Shown: positions 21,401 through 31,262, counted from the stretch's first letter. The stretch is 64,000 bases of DNA from Ichthyophis bannanicus (GCA_033557465.1 CM066037.1:205281156-205345155); one strand, 5' to 3'. Numbers and translations are program-made. The notes: generated from the sequence alone by a model not told the origin.

Positions 21401-21850
21401 ATGTCTCGGTAATTAGGAGCATGTCAAGTGCATTGTGGGCAATCAGGTCGGGTATGATTCGCCACTTCTTGCGTATAGATCATGCGTTTATGAGGGCGCA
21501 TCTTAGATTTTGGTGGTGGGTGTTGAGTTCTTTCTCTACCTCCTCATTGCGTTTTAGTTCTATGTGTAATAGGTGGGGGTAGCGGGGGAAGTCTGTCCCT
21601 TTCGGTAGGTGGTGATGGGAGTGCGTCCACCTTCTCTTGTGGTTCTGAAGGGCAGGTATTTGATTATAGGTTGGGGATAACGCTGAGATGGTGCTTAGCC
21701 AACCGGCAAGCAGGTATATGGTAATTATGGAGGTGCCTGAAAGGGCCATCTCGTGTCTTTGTCTTGTGAGCTGGATAATGCTGGATCCTACTTGTCGGGT
21801 AGAGCTATGGTGGTACCACAATGCGACGGATAAGTTGCAGAATTATTGCA
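18487..21850 (-). mobile_element. L2-B: nearly intact antisense L2 LINE
   Basis: Reading the minus strand, the element runs from about 21850 to its 3' tail at 18487, where TAAATAAATAAA repeats follow AGCGCAGTATATAAGAGA. It interrupts CR1-A ORF1 between the coiled-coil part and the esterase. It lacks the long 5' UTR seen in L2-E, so it is slightly truncated at the 5' end. It is the best L2 reference copy in the window. Confidence 0.9.
18684..21749 (-). pseudogene. L2-B ORF2: endonuclease and reverse transcriptase with three stops
   Basis: One frame runs from ATG at 21749 to 18684, about 1,020 codons, with no frameshift. It has three in-frame stops: TGA at 21480-21482, TAG at 19689-19691 and TGA near 19468-19470. 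A hydrophobic leader (SIITIYLLAGWLSTISAL) precedes an APE-type endonuclease (TETWLSSED, VLGDFNLPSL, VPWSDHMLIVFQI, with catalytic residues present). The RT follows (RPIASIPFLAKIIEK, ALIFMDIAAAFDSV, and LLYADDVLLF at about 19546-19575). The C-terminal part reads HFDYANAILHGLP and LHWLPIQGRVTFK. The in-frame survival of all motifs implies a young copy. ATG at 21821 is an alternative start; 21749 fits the hydrophobic leader better. Confidence 0.88.
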
Positions 21851-21864
21851 AAATCAGTGATTGC

Positions 21865-22400
21865 AAGGAAGGCGAAGAATAGTGTGGTTGGTGACTCTCT
21901 ACTGAGGGGTATTGAGGCATCTATTTGCCAACCAAACATGTCTCAGTATGTGTGCCTTCTTGCCAGGTGTCAAAATCCAAGATATTACTGAGAGTTTGCC
22001 CAGACTCATCATGCCTATTGACTGTTATCCAATGCTGCTCATCCATGTTGGCACAAATGATACTAAGTATCCCTCTAAGCATATCAAGAGTGACTCCTTG
22101 GCTCTGGGAGAGAGGGTGAAGCAGATAGGTGTGCAAGTGATATTCTATTCAGTCCTCCCTGCTGAAGGTAAAGGTTAAGGCAGAGAAGCTCAAATCCTGG
22201 AGATGAATGCATGGCTGCGTGGATGGTGTTGAGAATGTTTTTGTTTCCTGAACCATGGGATGATTTTCCAAGGGCTGCTGAACAGAGCCTATCCAGGAAG
22301 GGTCAAAGTATATTCTGCAGCGGAGAACCTAGTAAAGAGGGCTTTAAATTAGATTCATTTGGGACGGGTGAAAAAAGCCCTCAGATAAATAAAATATTAA
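21865..22400 (+). pseudogene. CR1-A ORF1 esterase domain, decayed
   Basis: VVGDSLLRG near 21885-21915 is SGNH block I. A block near 22025-22065 reads LLIHVGTNDT (block III), and 22100-22175 reads SLALGERVKQIGVQVIFYSV followed by LPAEGKG. The family hydrolyses ester bonds; in CR1 ORF1 the domain is required for efficient retrotransposition in studied relatives. The final D-x-x-H block is not readable here. Several shifts and stops are present. Confidence 0.75.
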
Positions 22401-22439
22401 ATACCTCTAACATGAGTAAATAAAAGGCACCATCTGGAA

Positions 22440-23880
22440 AGCAGTGTGTATTAATGCCCGTAGTATGGGATATACGATTCCAGATGTTGAGGCTTTAATA
22501 GTGAAGGCTGACTTGGATTTTGTGGCTGTTACCAGAGACATGGTTTACAGAGAACCATGACAGAGATGTAATTATACTGGACTATAATTTATTCAGGAAG
22601 GACAGGGTAGGAAGAAAGGGAAGGGTAGCACTATATGTAAAAAGAACATAATTTTAAAGCTTTAGAATTGAAGGGCTTAAGAGAGAAGGGGGGAAGCACT
22701 GTGGGTTAAACTGGAAAGAGGGAATGGAGCATCCATTTGCATTTATGTTATATATAGACCTTCACAGGCAGGTGGACAGAGATTTAATTTAAGACATTCC
22801 CAGTATTGCTATAAAAGAAGTCCTGCTGCTAAGTGATTTCAGTATGCCAGATATTGATTGAGACATCCCTGCTGTGGTCTTACCTAGAAGGAAGGAGATC
22901 CTGGATTCTTTACAGAGAGGTAACTATTCCAGCAATTGGTAACAGAACCCACATGTGAGGTGGCCATACTGGACCTGCTGCTTACGAATGGGAAGAGTAT
23001 ACAGGGCCAGCCCATCCACTAGGTGGCAGTGGTGGGGGGGGTGGCAGCATGCCTCAGCAGGGGCGGCTTGGCGTAGGAGGTGGAGTGGCAGTACAGCCAG
23101 GGTTTCTGCCTGAGAGCGTTTCTGATGTTATAGTGGGTGATCATCTGAAGTGTGGTTCAGTATTAGGTTGCAGGATTATAGAGCCCTTTCAAAAGTGAGG
23201 GTCCTAGACTTCAGGAAAGCTAACTTTGCCAAGATGGGACAATAAGTCAAGGAGTCATTAACAGGATGGGAACAGCTGAGACATGTAGAAAAACAGTAGG
23301 CAAAACTGAAAGCGGATATTTTAAGGTCAACACAAATTTATTTTAGGAAAGCAAATAAATGTAAAAGGGAGAGGAGGCCACTATGGTTCTCAAAAGAAGT
23401 AGCTGAAAAGTTGAGGGAAAAAGAGGGTGGCCTTCATAAAATGCAAGAGATCACAGAACGCGAAAGACAAGTGACACAAGCATCAATATTCAGAAAAACT
23501 AAAGAAAGTAGAAAAGTAGTCAGGAAAGCAAAGATACAAATGGAAGAAAAAATAGCCAATATATTAAAATGTGGGAGAAAACATTTTTTCGGATATGTTC
23601 CTGAGAGGAGGAAGTGCAAAAGTGATGATGTCAGACTGAAGGGTGAAGGGGAGTAATATGTAGTAACCGATGAGGTTAAAGCGGAATTGCTTAACAAATG
23701 TTTCTGTTCTAGCGAGACCTCAAAAAACACTGAGAAATAGTGACACAAGTGAGGTGGATTTTGAACAATTTTCAGAAGACTGTGTTTGCAAGGAGCTAAC
23801 TAAACTAAAAGTAAACAGAGCGATGAGGCTAAATGGGATAATTTTGAGGGTATTGATGGAACTTAGAAAAGTTTACCAAC
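22440..23880 (+). pseudogene. CR1-A endonuclease and linker, decayed
   Basis: The endonuclease is visible as INARSMG and IVKADLDFVAVT (22450-22530), LLLSDFSMPDID (about 22828-22862, in place of GDFN) and LRNGKSIQ-like at 22980. After a hAT fragment comes VIVGDHLK (23130). The linker follows (23200-23650, including MREKEGGLHKMQEITERERQ from 23411) and the start of the RT region (23820-23880, RVLMELRKVYQLN). Stops and shifts are frequent. An L2 fragment cuts it at 23884. Confidence 0.7.
23002..23110. mobile_element. hAT end fragment
   Basis: CAGGGCCAGCCCATCCACTA at 23002 resembles the left terminus of hAT-2 (CAGGGCCGGCCCATCCATT). The piece interrupts CR1-A between endonuclease blocks. A right terminus and duplication could not be defined. 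Confidence 0.45.
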
Positions 23881-24157
23881 TCAACTGTCTTTTATTTTTA
23901 TTATCTTAATCTTTATTTTTTCGCTTGATATACTGCCCAAGTAAAAGTGTCAGGGCGGTATACAAAATCAAAGGCAAGCTACAGGCAGGAAAGTTGAAAA
24001 GAATGCCAATGGTAGATAGGCGAGAGAAAGGAGACTAGATAGAAAGGTAAAGTCATAAGAGACAGAGACAGGGCCGGCCCATCCATTGAGAAAGAATGTT
24101 TTTTGCACAGGGCCCCGCGTTTCAGGGGGCCCCACGCAAAGAACATTCTGCTTTTTT

Positions 24158-24460
24158 CAAAATTAAATTTAAAAAAAAAAAACGCTGGCTGCTACCGCTG
24201 CCGCCGCAGCAGCAGCAGCAGCAGAATGGACTGTCCCGCGGGGTCCCCTCTGCCCGGCTGAATCCCTCCCTCCATGACGGCTGAGCCCCTCCGTGCGCGA
24301 CTCTCCCTTCGCGACTCTCAAAGCCGGCACGGAGGGGCTCAGCCATCGTGGAGGGAGGGAGGGATTCAGCCGGGCAGAGGGGGCCCCGCGGGACAGTCCA
24401 TTCTGCTGCGGCCGCAGTGGCAGCGGTAACAGCCAGCATTTTTTTTAAATTTAATTTTAC
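24158..24460. repeat. Long GC-rich palindrome in hAT-2
   Basis: Arms of about 140 bp mirror each other around 24305: GAATGGACTGTCCCGCGGGG pairs with CCCCGCGGGACAGTCCATTC, and GGCTGAGCCCCTCCGTGC pairs with GCACGGAGGGGCTCAGCC. The outer edges are A and T runs. It includes a (GCA)n run on the left arm only, so the arms have begun to diverge. Confidence 0.85.
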
Positions 24461-24464
24461 TTGA

Positions 24465-25310
24465 GTCGATGGGGGGGGGGGTTAGGACTGGTAATGGGCT
24501 ATGGGGGTTTAGGACTGGTAATGGGCTATGGGGGGGGGGCTAGGACTGGAAAAGGGCTGGGGGGGTTAGGACTGGTAATGGGCTGTGGGCTGTTGGGGGG
24601 GGGTTAGAACTGGTAATGGGCTATGGGGGGGTTAAGACTGGTAATGGGCTGTGGGCTGATGGGGGCTTTCTGGTAATGGGCTATGGGGGGGCTAGGACTG
24701 GAAATGGGCTGTGGGGCTTAAGACTGGAGGTGGGCTGATGGGGTTAGGACTGGTAATGGGCTATGGGGAGGTTAGGACTGGTAATGGGCTAGGACTGATA
24801 ATGGGCTATGGGGGGCTAGGACAGGAAATGGGCTGATGGGGAGGGGTTAGGACTTGAGGTGGGCTGATGGGGTTAGGACTCGTAATGGGCTGTGGGCTGT
24901 TGGGGGGGTTAGAACTGGTAATGGGCTATGGGGGGGTTAAGACTGGTAATGGGCTGTGGGCTGATGGGGGCTGTCTGGTAATGGGCTATGGGGGGTTAGG
25001 ACTGATAATGGACTATGGAGGGGCTAGGGCAGGAAATGGGCTGATGGGGAGGGGTTAGGACTTGAGGTGGGCTGATGGGGTTAGGACTGGTAATAGGCTG
25101 TGGGCTGATGGGGGGGTTAGGACTGGCAATGGGCTATGGGGGGCTGACTGGAAATGGGTTGATGGGGTTAGGACTGGAAGTGGGCTGATGGGGGGTTAGG
25201 ACTGGTAATGGGTTATAGGGGGGGGGCTTAAACTGAAAATGGGGTGAGGACTGGAAGTGGGTTGGGGGGTTGCTAGGACTGGAAATGGGCTGATGCAGGG
25301 ACTAGAAGGG
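24465..25310 (+). repeat. G-rich minisatellite in hAT-2
   Basis: Tandem units of about 25-30 bp such as TTAGGACTGGTAATGGGCTA followed by a G run. A larger block is repeated within it: the stretch from 24585 to 24740 recurs at about 24895-25020. It corresponds to 13745-14470 in hAT-1. Confidence 0.85.
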
Positions 25311-26694
25311 AATGGATGCTGGGTGAGGCTGGAACTAGAAGGGAGCTGATGTTGGGGGAGGATTAGAATGGGATGGGGCTGGAAGAGTAAAATGGAGAAG
25401 GGAAAAATATTTTGTGTGGGAGGGATAAAAATCTACAATTAGCCGGGTATTGGGAGAGTAAGTGGGGATTGAGGATGGAGGGGTAAAATTTGAGTGGATG
25501 AAATAGGAATGAGGAAAGAGCAAAAGGAGAAAGATTAGTATGTTAAAGCAGATGTAGAGAGAGAATGGAAAAAAACTAGAAGAGAGAAGAAAGGACAAAT
25601 GGACAGCAGACGATGGAGAGTTAGCAGAAGACACGAAGAAACCAGAAGAATGTGGCTGGAGCAATTGCAGCTGAAACAAAATGCACAAAAGGTAGAAAAA
25701 TATCTCTTTATTTTGAATTTATTAATTGGAATATGTCAGCTCTGGTAAATGTGCATCATTAACGTCTGCGCTTTGTTTAGTACAAGAGCAAATTAATGTA
25801 TAGTTTTATTTCTACAGTGTTGTACATTCCAAGTTTGGCTTTTGGGATTCCCAGTTTAATTATTGTCTTCCTGTTTCTAAATTGTGATTACTTGTTTGGT
25901 GATGGTCTATGATCTGCATGTGTAACTGAGCTGAGGTGTTCTGTTTATATAATTCCTATTTGACATTGCCACTTGTTCTCTTTCCCCAGTAGGTCATGTA
26001 TTCTTGTTCTCTGAAATGTATTGGTTTAATATTTGTAGTGTTGCCTTTTGATTGGTAGAGTATGGTGCTTTGTGAGTCCTGGTAGTGCTGTTAGGATACG
26101 GCGGGTTTGCTATGGGTTCTAAATGGGCAGTGTTTGTAGTAGTTCCTAATGTGTCTGGCAATTGGCACTGGATTATAGTAATGTAGAAATCTTTTAGTCT
26201 TTCTTTATCCATACACTCATTAAGAGGCACGTTTACTAAAAGTTAGTATATGGTAACATTATGCAAATATTTATGCAAATGAGGCCACGCACCGAGTCTC
26301 CGCACATGGCCCCGCACCCCCCTTGGGCCGCCCCTGGATAGAGAGGCAGCAGAAACCCAGGCAAGCAGGGGATGAGGGCGATCAGGAGTTGAGGGGAAGG
26401 GGGGAGGTCGTAGGCAAGGTGGAATAAGTGAGTTTTGAGTGCAGCTTTGAAACGGGAGAAAGATGATTCAGTGCGGAGTGTGTGAGGTAATGAGTTCCAC
26501 AGAGCAGGGCCCAGGAAGAAAAATGCAGAGTGGCTGGTGAGCTCTAGGTGTGCGTACGCGGGGAAGGTAGAGAGAGAAAATTCATGTGTATGTGTAGGTG
26601 GGGTGGAACGTGAAGGTGAATGAGATCTGCAAGTTACTGAGGAGTGCTGGTATGGATGACCTTATGAACAACGGTGAGTATTTTGTAAGTGGAT

Positions 26695-26996
26695 CTGGAT
26701 CTTACCTCTTCAATGCTTCTTTAGAGTCAAGGGTGATCCCAGTGGACTAATGAAGGGTGCATATGGTCCCTTTATACAAAAGTGGTAGTAAGGAGGAAGT
26801 AGTAAGTGAGGTTGGAAAGTACAGGCCAATTAGTCTGACCTCTGTTGCGTGAAAACTAATGTAAACATTGCTAAAACAGAGGATAGTAAAGTTTCTGGAT
26901 TACAGTAGATTACAAGATCCAAGGCAGCATAGTTTTACTATAGGCAGGTCTTGTCAGACAAATCTCATTAATTTCTTTGACCGTATGACCTGAGAA
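26695..26996 (+). pseudogene. CR1-A RT, N-terminal piece
   Basis: VPLYKSGSKEEVVS, KYRPISLTSVA and LQDPRQHSFTIGRSCQTNLI are readable, in step with CR1-B 27177-27430. Stops replace several codons. L2-D cuts the gene at about 26996, just before the block that resumes at 29092 with LDQGRALDV. Confidence 0.8.
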
Positions 26997-27120
26997 TTTA
27001 TTTTTTTAACTTATTTCTGTATTGCCTCTTCAATTCAGAGTGGTTCACAATTAACAAATGTGTAACAGGGGCCTGGTCAGCACACTGTTTTACATGAAAC
27101 AGGAACAGTTAACAGAATAC

Positions 27121-28625
27121 TGAGGGAACTTGGGGACGTTCTAGCAACTCCACTGACTGACCTTTTCAATGCCTCGTTGGAGTCTGGAGTGGTGCCAAAG
27201 GACTGGAGAGAGGCTCATGTGGTGCCCTTACACAAAAGCGGAAGTAAGGATGTGGTTGAAAACTACAGGCCGGTTAGTTTAACTTCAGTGGTGAGTAAAT
27301 TATTGGAAACGCTGCTGAAAGAGAAAATAGTGAGGTTTCTGGAGTCCAGCGGATTACAGGATCCGAGGCAGCATGGATTCACCAGAGGCAGGTCTTGTCA
27401 GACAAATCTGATTGATTTCTTTGACTGGGTGACCAGGGAGTTGGACCGAGGGAGAGCTCTAGATGTGGTGTATTTAGATTTCAGTAAAGCCTTTGACACT
27501 GTTCCTCACAGGCGACTTATAAACAAACTGAACACCCTAGGGATGGACCCTAAAGTTACTGCTTGGGTTAGAAATTGGTTGGGTGGGAGGCGACAAAGAG
27601 TACAAGTAAATGGAGCTCACTCTGAGGAGAAGGATGTTACCAGTGGTGTGCCCCAGGGATCTGTCCTTGGTCCGATTCTTTTTAACATCTTTGTTAGTGA
27701 TATAGCGGAAGGGCTGTCGGGTAAGGTTTGCCTCCTTGCGGATGATACCAAAATCTGCAATAGAGTAGACACCCAGGAAGGTGTAGATAACATGAGGAGG
27801 GATCTAGCTAAGCTTGAAGAATGGTCTAGAATTTGGCAGCTGGGATTTATTGTTAAAAAATGTAAGGTCATGCATTTGGGCTGCAGCAATCCAAGGGAGC
27901 AATACAGTATAGGAGGCGAAGTACTTTTGTCCACTAAAGAAGAGCGGGACCTAGGCGTGGTTGTGTCTGATGATCTTAAAGTAGCTAAACAGGTAGAAAA
28001 GGTGACGGCAAAAGCTAGAAGGATGCTGGGGTGCATACGGAGAGGAATGGCTAGCAGAAAAAAGGAGGTGATAATGCCTCTGTATAAGTCTTTGGTGCGA
28101 CCTCATTTGGAGTATAGTGTGCAATTCTGGAGACCGCACCTTCAAAAGGATGTGAACAGGATGGAGTTGGTGCAGAGGGTGGCTACTAAAATGATTAGTG
28201 GGCTTCATTATAAAGCATATGAGGACAGACTTAAGGATCTTAATATGTACACCTTAGAAGAAAGGCGGGATAGAGGTGATATGATTGAGATATTTAAATA
28301 CCGACGTGGCATAAATGTTCAGGGAGAGAGCCTCTTTCAATTGAAAGTAAGTTCTGCTACGAGGGGACATGGGATGAGGGTGAAGGGAGATAGATTCAGG
28401 AGTGATATGCGGAAATATTTCTTTACAGAAAGAGTAGTGGATCCATGGAATAGTCTCCCAGTGGAGGTGGGGGAGGTGGTGGAGATGAGGACAGTAACTG
28501 AATTCAAAAAAGCATGGGACCAACACAGAGGATCTCTAAAGGTAAAAAGTGGACTGTTGTAGTTGCTGATATGAAAGGACAGACTAGATAGGCCATGTGG
28601 TCTTTTTCTGTCATCATGTTTCTAT
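27121..28625 (+). mobile_element. CR1-B: 5'-truncated sense CR1
   Basis: A truncated CR1 begins within the RT region and ends at the family 3' end, CATCATGTTTCTATG. It is inserted in L2-D. Low decay indicates it is much younger than CR1-A, its closest relative in this window. Confidence 0.85.
27177..28562 (+). pseudogene. CR1-B partial reverse transcriptase, open frame of 461 codons
   Basis: The open frame covers most of RT and the C-terminal domain: NYRPVSLTSVVSKLLE, QHGFTRGRSCQTNL, VVYLDFSKAFDTVPHRR, SGVPQGSVLGPILF and CLLADDTKI, then LGVVVSDDLK and PHLEYSVQFW. The ORF2 endonuclease is missing because the copy is 5' truncated, so the first Met is not a natural start. The catalytic box reads L-A-D-D where CR1 relatives have F-A-D-D (as in CR1-D and CR1-E), a change at the aromatic position preceding the aspartates. 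The two catalytic Asp residues are kept. Confidence 0.85.
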
Positions 28626-29091
28626 GTAACATAGATTAACAGTTTATAGTAACTATTTACACGTATGATTCTGCTGGTTATATTGGTTAACTTATGTACA
28701 AATTAAAAGAGAATTTGTCCATTGTGTCCTACAAGCGCATTTTAAGGTTGGGTTTCAGAGTGTATATCAGTGCTGTATTCATTCAAAAAGAGGTGTGTTT
28801 TTAGCTTCTTTCTGAATTCCAAATAGTCTGTAATTTCTCTTAGTGCTGGCGGCAGAGAGTTCCAAAATGTGTGCAGATCATGAAAAGGCTCGATTGCAGG
28901 TGGACTTGCTTACTCTTTTGATCTTCTGGGTAGGGATCTGTAGGAGGTTAAGGGTGGATGTTCTTCTGGACTGCTCGGTTTTGGATTTGGCAGTGAGAGG
29001 TAGAAGGCAGCTTGCAGATTCACTGTGTAGGATTTTAAATGTAATGGTGAAGGCTTTGAATTTAATTCTGACTGTCATGGGAAGCCAGTGA

Positions 29092-29451
29092 GTTGGACCA
29101 AGGGAGAGCTCTAGATGTGGAGTAGTTAGATTTCAGTTAAGCCTTTGCCACTTTTCTACACAGGTGTTGATAAATTAATTAAGTGCCCTAGGGATGGACC
29201 CTAAGTGACTGATTGGGTTAGAAATTGGTTGAGTGGGAGGTGACAAAGTACAGATAAAGGGATATCACTATGAGGAGAAGGATGTTACCATTGGTGTGCC
29301 GCATGGATCTGTCCTTTGATTCTTTTTAACATTTTTGTAAGTGTTATTGTGGAAGGGCTATCGGTAAGGTTTGCCTTTTTGTGGATGATACCAAAACCTA
29401 CAATAAAGCTGACACCCAGGAAGATATAGATAGCATAAGGAGAGATCTACA
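29092..29451 (+). pseudogene. CR1-A RT, catalytic region, decayed
   Basis: The reading resumes after L2-D with a GRALDV block and a region parallel to the CR1-B PHRRLINKL segment. FVDDTKTYNKADTQEDID (from about 29379) holds the catalytic box as F-V-D-D. Many stops and deletions. The piece ends at GAGATCTA, where CR1-C inserted. Confidence 0.75.
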
Positions 29452-29617
29452 TAAGAACATAAGATATGCCATACTGGGTCAGACCAAGGTCCATCAAGCC
29501 CAGTATTCTGTTTCCAACAGTGGCCAATCTAGGTCATATGTACCTAGCAGTTTCCCCAAGAGACACAAGTTCCACAATGCTTGTACTGGGTCAAGCATTG
29601 ATATCTTCGGTCACTTC

Positions 29618-31198
29618 TTAATAATGGTTTATGGACCTTTCCTCCAGGAACTTGTCCAAACCTTTTTTAAACCCAGCTACACTAACAGCCTTTACTACAT
29701 CCTCCGGTAATAAATTCCAGAGTTTGATTACACGTTGAATGAAAAAATATTTTCTTTTATTAGTCTTAAATAGTTTACCCTGTAGCTTCATTGCATGTCC
29801 CCTAGTCTTTCTATATTCTGATAACTTAAACAATCGATCTACGTTTACCCGTTCCACTCCGTTCATTAATTTATAGACTTCTATCATATCTCCCCTCAGC
29901 CGTCTCTTTTCCAGGTTAAAGAGCCCTAACCTTTTTAGCCTTTCTTCATAGGAGTATCCTTCCATCCCCTTTACCATTTTGGTGGCTCTTCTCTGAACCT
30001 TTTCTAAAATCGCTATATCCTTTTTAAGATATGGCGACCAGAATTGCACACAATATTCAAGGTGCGGTCTCACCATGGAACGATATAGAGGCATTATAAT
30101 ATCTTTTGTTTTATTTTCCATTCCTTTCCTTATCATACCTAGCATTCTATTTGCTCTCTTGGCCGCCGCTGCACACTGGGCCGAGGGTTTTAACATGGTA
30201 TCCACAATGACGCCTAAATCTTTTTCCTGGGTGGTGGTTCCTAATGTGGAACCTTGCATTGTGTAACCATAGTTTATGAATATGTCAAAAAGCAGTGGAC
30301 CCAGCACAGATCCCTGGGGTACACCACTATTCACCTTTCTCCATTGGGAAAATTGGCCATTTAGCCCTACCCTCTGCTTTCTATCTTTTAGCCAGTTCCT
30401 GATCCACAATAGTACACTGCCTCCTATCCCATGACTCTTTAGTTTTGCCAAAAGTCTCTGATGAGGGACCTTGTCAAAGGCTTTCTGAAAGTCCAGATAC
30501 ACAATATCAACCGACTCACCTTTGTCCACCTGTTTATTCACTCCTTCTAAAAAACATAACAGATTAGTAAGACAAGATCTTCGTTGTCTAAAGCCATGTT
30601 GGCTGTCTCCCATTAGGTTGTGACTATCTACATGCTGAGTAATTTTATTCTTTATGATGGTTTCTACCATTTTTCCTGGTACTGACGTCAGGCTCACCGG
30701 TCTGTAGTTTCCCGGTTCACCCCTGGAACCCCTTTTAAAAATTGGTGTTACATTGGCGATCCTCCAATCTTCAGGTATTAGAGATGATTTTAATGATAGT
30801 TCACAGATTACTGATAGCAGGTCTGCAATCTCATATTTCAGTTCTTTCAACACCCTTGGATGTATACCATCCGGCCCAGGTGATTTGCTACTCTTCAGTT
30901 TATCTAATAGTTGTAAGACATCTTTCCGATGTATCGATATTTCCTTCAATTCTTCCGCACCTTTAAATACCACTATAGTCATGGGTAACATCCCTACATC
31001 TTCCTCAGTAAAGACCGAAACAAAGAATTCATTCAGTCTCTCCGCTATCGCCTTGTCGCCTCTTAGTGCTCCTTTAACCCCTTTATCATCTAATGGACCA
31101 ACTGACTCTCTCACAGGTTTTTTGCTACGAATGTACTTGAAAAGGTCTTTATTTCGCGTAGAGATAATGCTTTGGGCAGCCCTATCAAATAACCCCAC
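29618..31198 (-). pseudogene. CR1-C partial RT with in-frame loss of the catalytic box
   Basis: The open frame of 526 codons includes the pre-RT part (KDLFKYIRSKKPVRES), KSSKSPGPDGIHPRVLKEL, NYRPVSLTSVPGKMVET, QHGFRQRRSCLTNLL, VYLDFQKAFDKVPHQRL and SGVPQGSVLGPLLFDIFIN. It then jumps directly to YGYTMQGSTLGTTTQEKDLG. Comparison with 45490-45681 and 55602-55800 shows that roughly 70 residues, including FADD, are missing here, with the frame kept. The C-terminal domain is complete (PHLEYCVQFWSPYLKKDI). The endonuclease is missing by 5' truncation. The protein could be made only from a chance promoter and would be catalytically dead. Confidence 0.85.
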
Positions 31199-31262
31199 TG
31201 TGGGTTTGAACCCATGACCTCTGGCTTCACAGGCAGTGAAGTAACCATTGGGCTACAGCTCT
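31190..31262 (-). repeat. tRNA-like head of CR1-C
   Basis: On the minus strand the A box reads TAGCCCAATGGTTAC and the B box GGGTTCAAACCC, with a T-arm stem TGGG/CCCA. Its spacing is that of a tRNA. It resembles the SINE heads at 5626 and 32339 but is not identical. It is not called a functional tRNA because no full cloverleaf with a clear acceptor stem is seen. Confidence 0.65.

Larger units (their letters stand above)
24069..26336. mobile_element. hAT-2: 2.3-kb non-autonomous hAT element
   Basis: The ends are CAGGGCCGGCCCATCC and, inverted, CAGGGGCGGCCCAAGG. Flanking octamers are GACAGAGA (24061-24068) and GATAGAGA (26337-26344), one mismatch. The order inside, long palindrome, GGGCTATGGGG minisatellite, purine-rich part, then an A/T-rich part with ATTAATTGGA, matches hAT-1, so both belong to one family. 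There is no transposase. It sits inside L2-C, which sits inside CR1-A. Confidence 0.82.
23884..26690 (-). mobile_element. L2-C: antisense L2-like 3' fragment carrying hAT-2
   Basis: TTTATTTTTATTATCTTAAT followed by GATATACTGCCCAAG is an antisense LINE tail (23884-24068). After hAT-2, 26345-26690 continues with GAGTTCCACAGAGCAGGGCC, in the place of GAGTTCCAGCATCTCGGCGC in L2-B (C-terminal coding part). The CR1-A frame stops at 23884 and resumes near 26695. Confidence 0.65.
26997..29091 (-). mobile_element. L2-D: antisense L2 3' fragment split by CR1-B
   Basis: 26997-27120 is an antisense L2 tail (TATTGCCTCTTCAATTCAGA and GTGGTTCACAATTAAC). 28626-29091 is the upstream, C-terminal coding part of the same element (GGGAAGCCAGTGA at its end, matching the LHWLP region of L2-B). 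CR1-B lies exactly between them. Both outer edges join CR1-A RT pieces. Confidence 0.75.
29452..31262 (-). mobile_element. CR1-C: antisense CR1 with a tRNA-like 5' head
   Basis: On the minus strand the insertion begins with a tRNA-like stretch (31190-31262). It continues as a truncated CR1 and ends with the CR1 3' motif CTTATGTTCTTATG at 29452. Both edges join CR1-A (GAGATCTA on the left, ATATCTAGTGAAGATGG on the right, sharing ATCTA). This suggests that head and body arrived as one unit with a short duplication. Confidence 0.8.

Noticed and set aside
24867..25058. Gly-rich repeat frame resembling a structural protein
   Set aside because: It is a forward reading of the hAT-2 minisatellite; the unit length varies and frames are not maintained.
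27617..28526. Minus-strand frames opposite CR1-B RT
   Set aside because: Antisense shadows; the sense frame has all the RT motifs.
31190..31262. Possible functional tRNA gene on the minus strand
   Set aside because: A and B boxes and a T arm are present, but no full acceptor stem or clear anticodon arm is seen and it is fused to CR1 sequence, so a SINE-like head is more likely.
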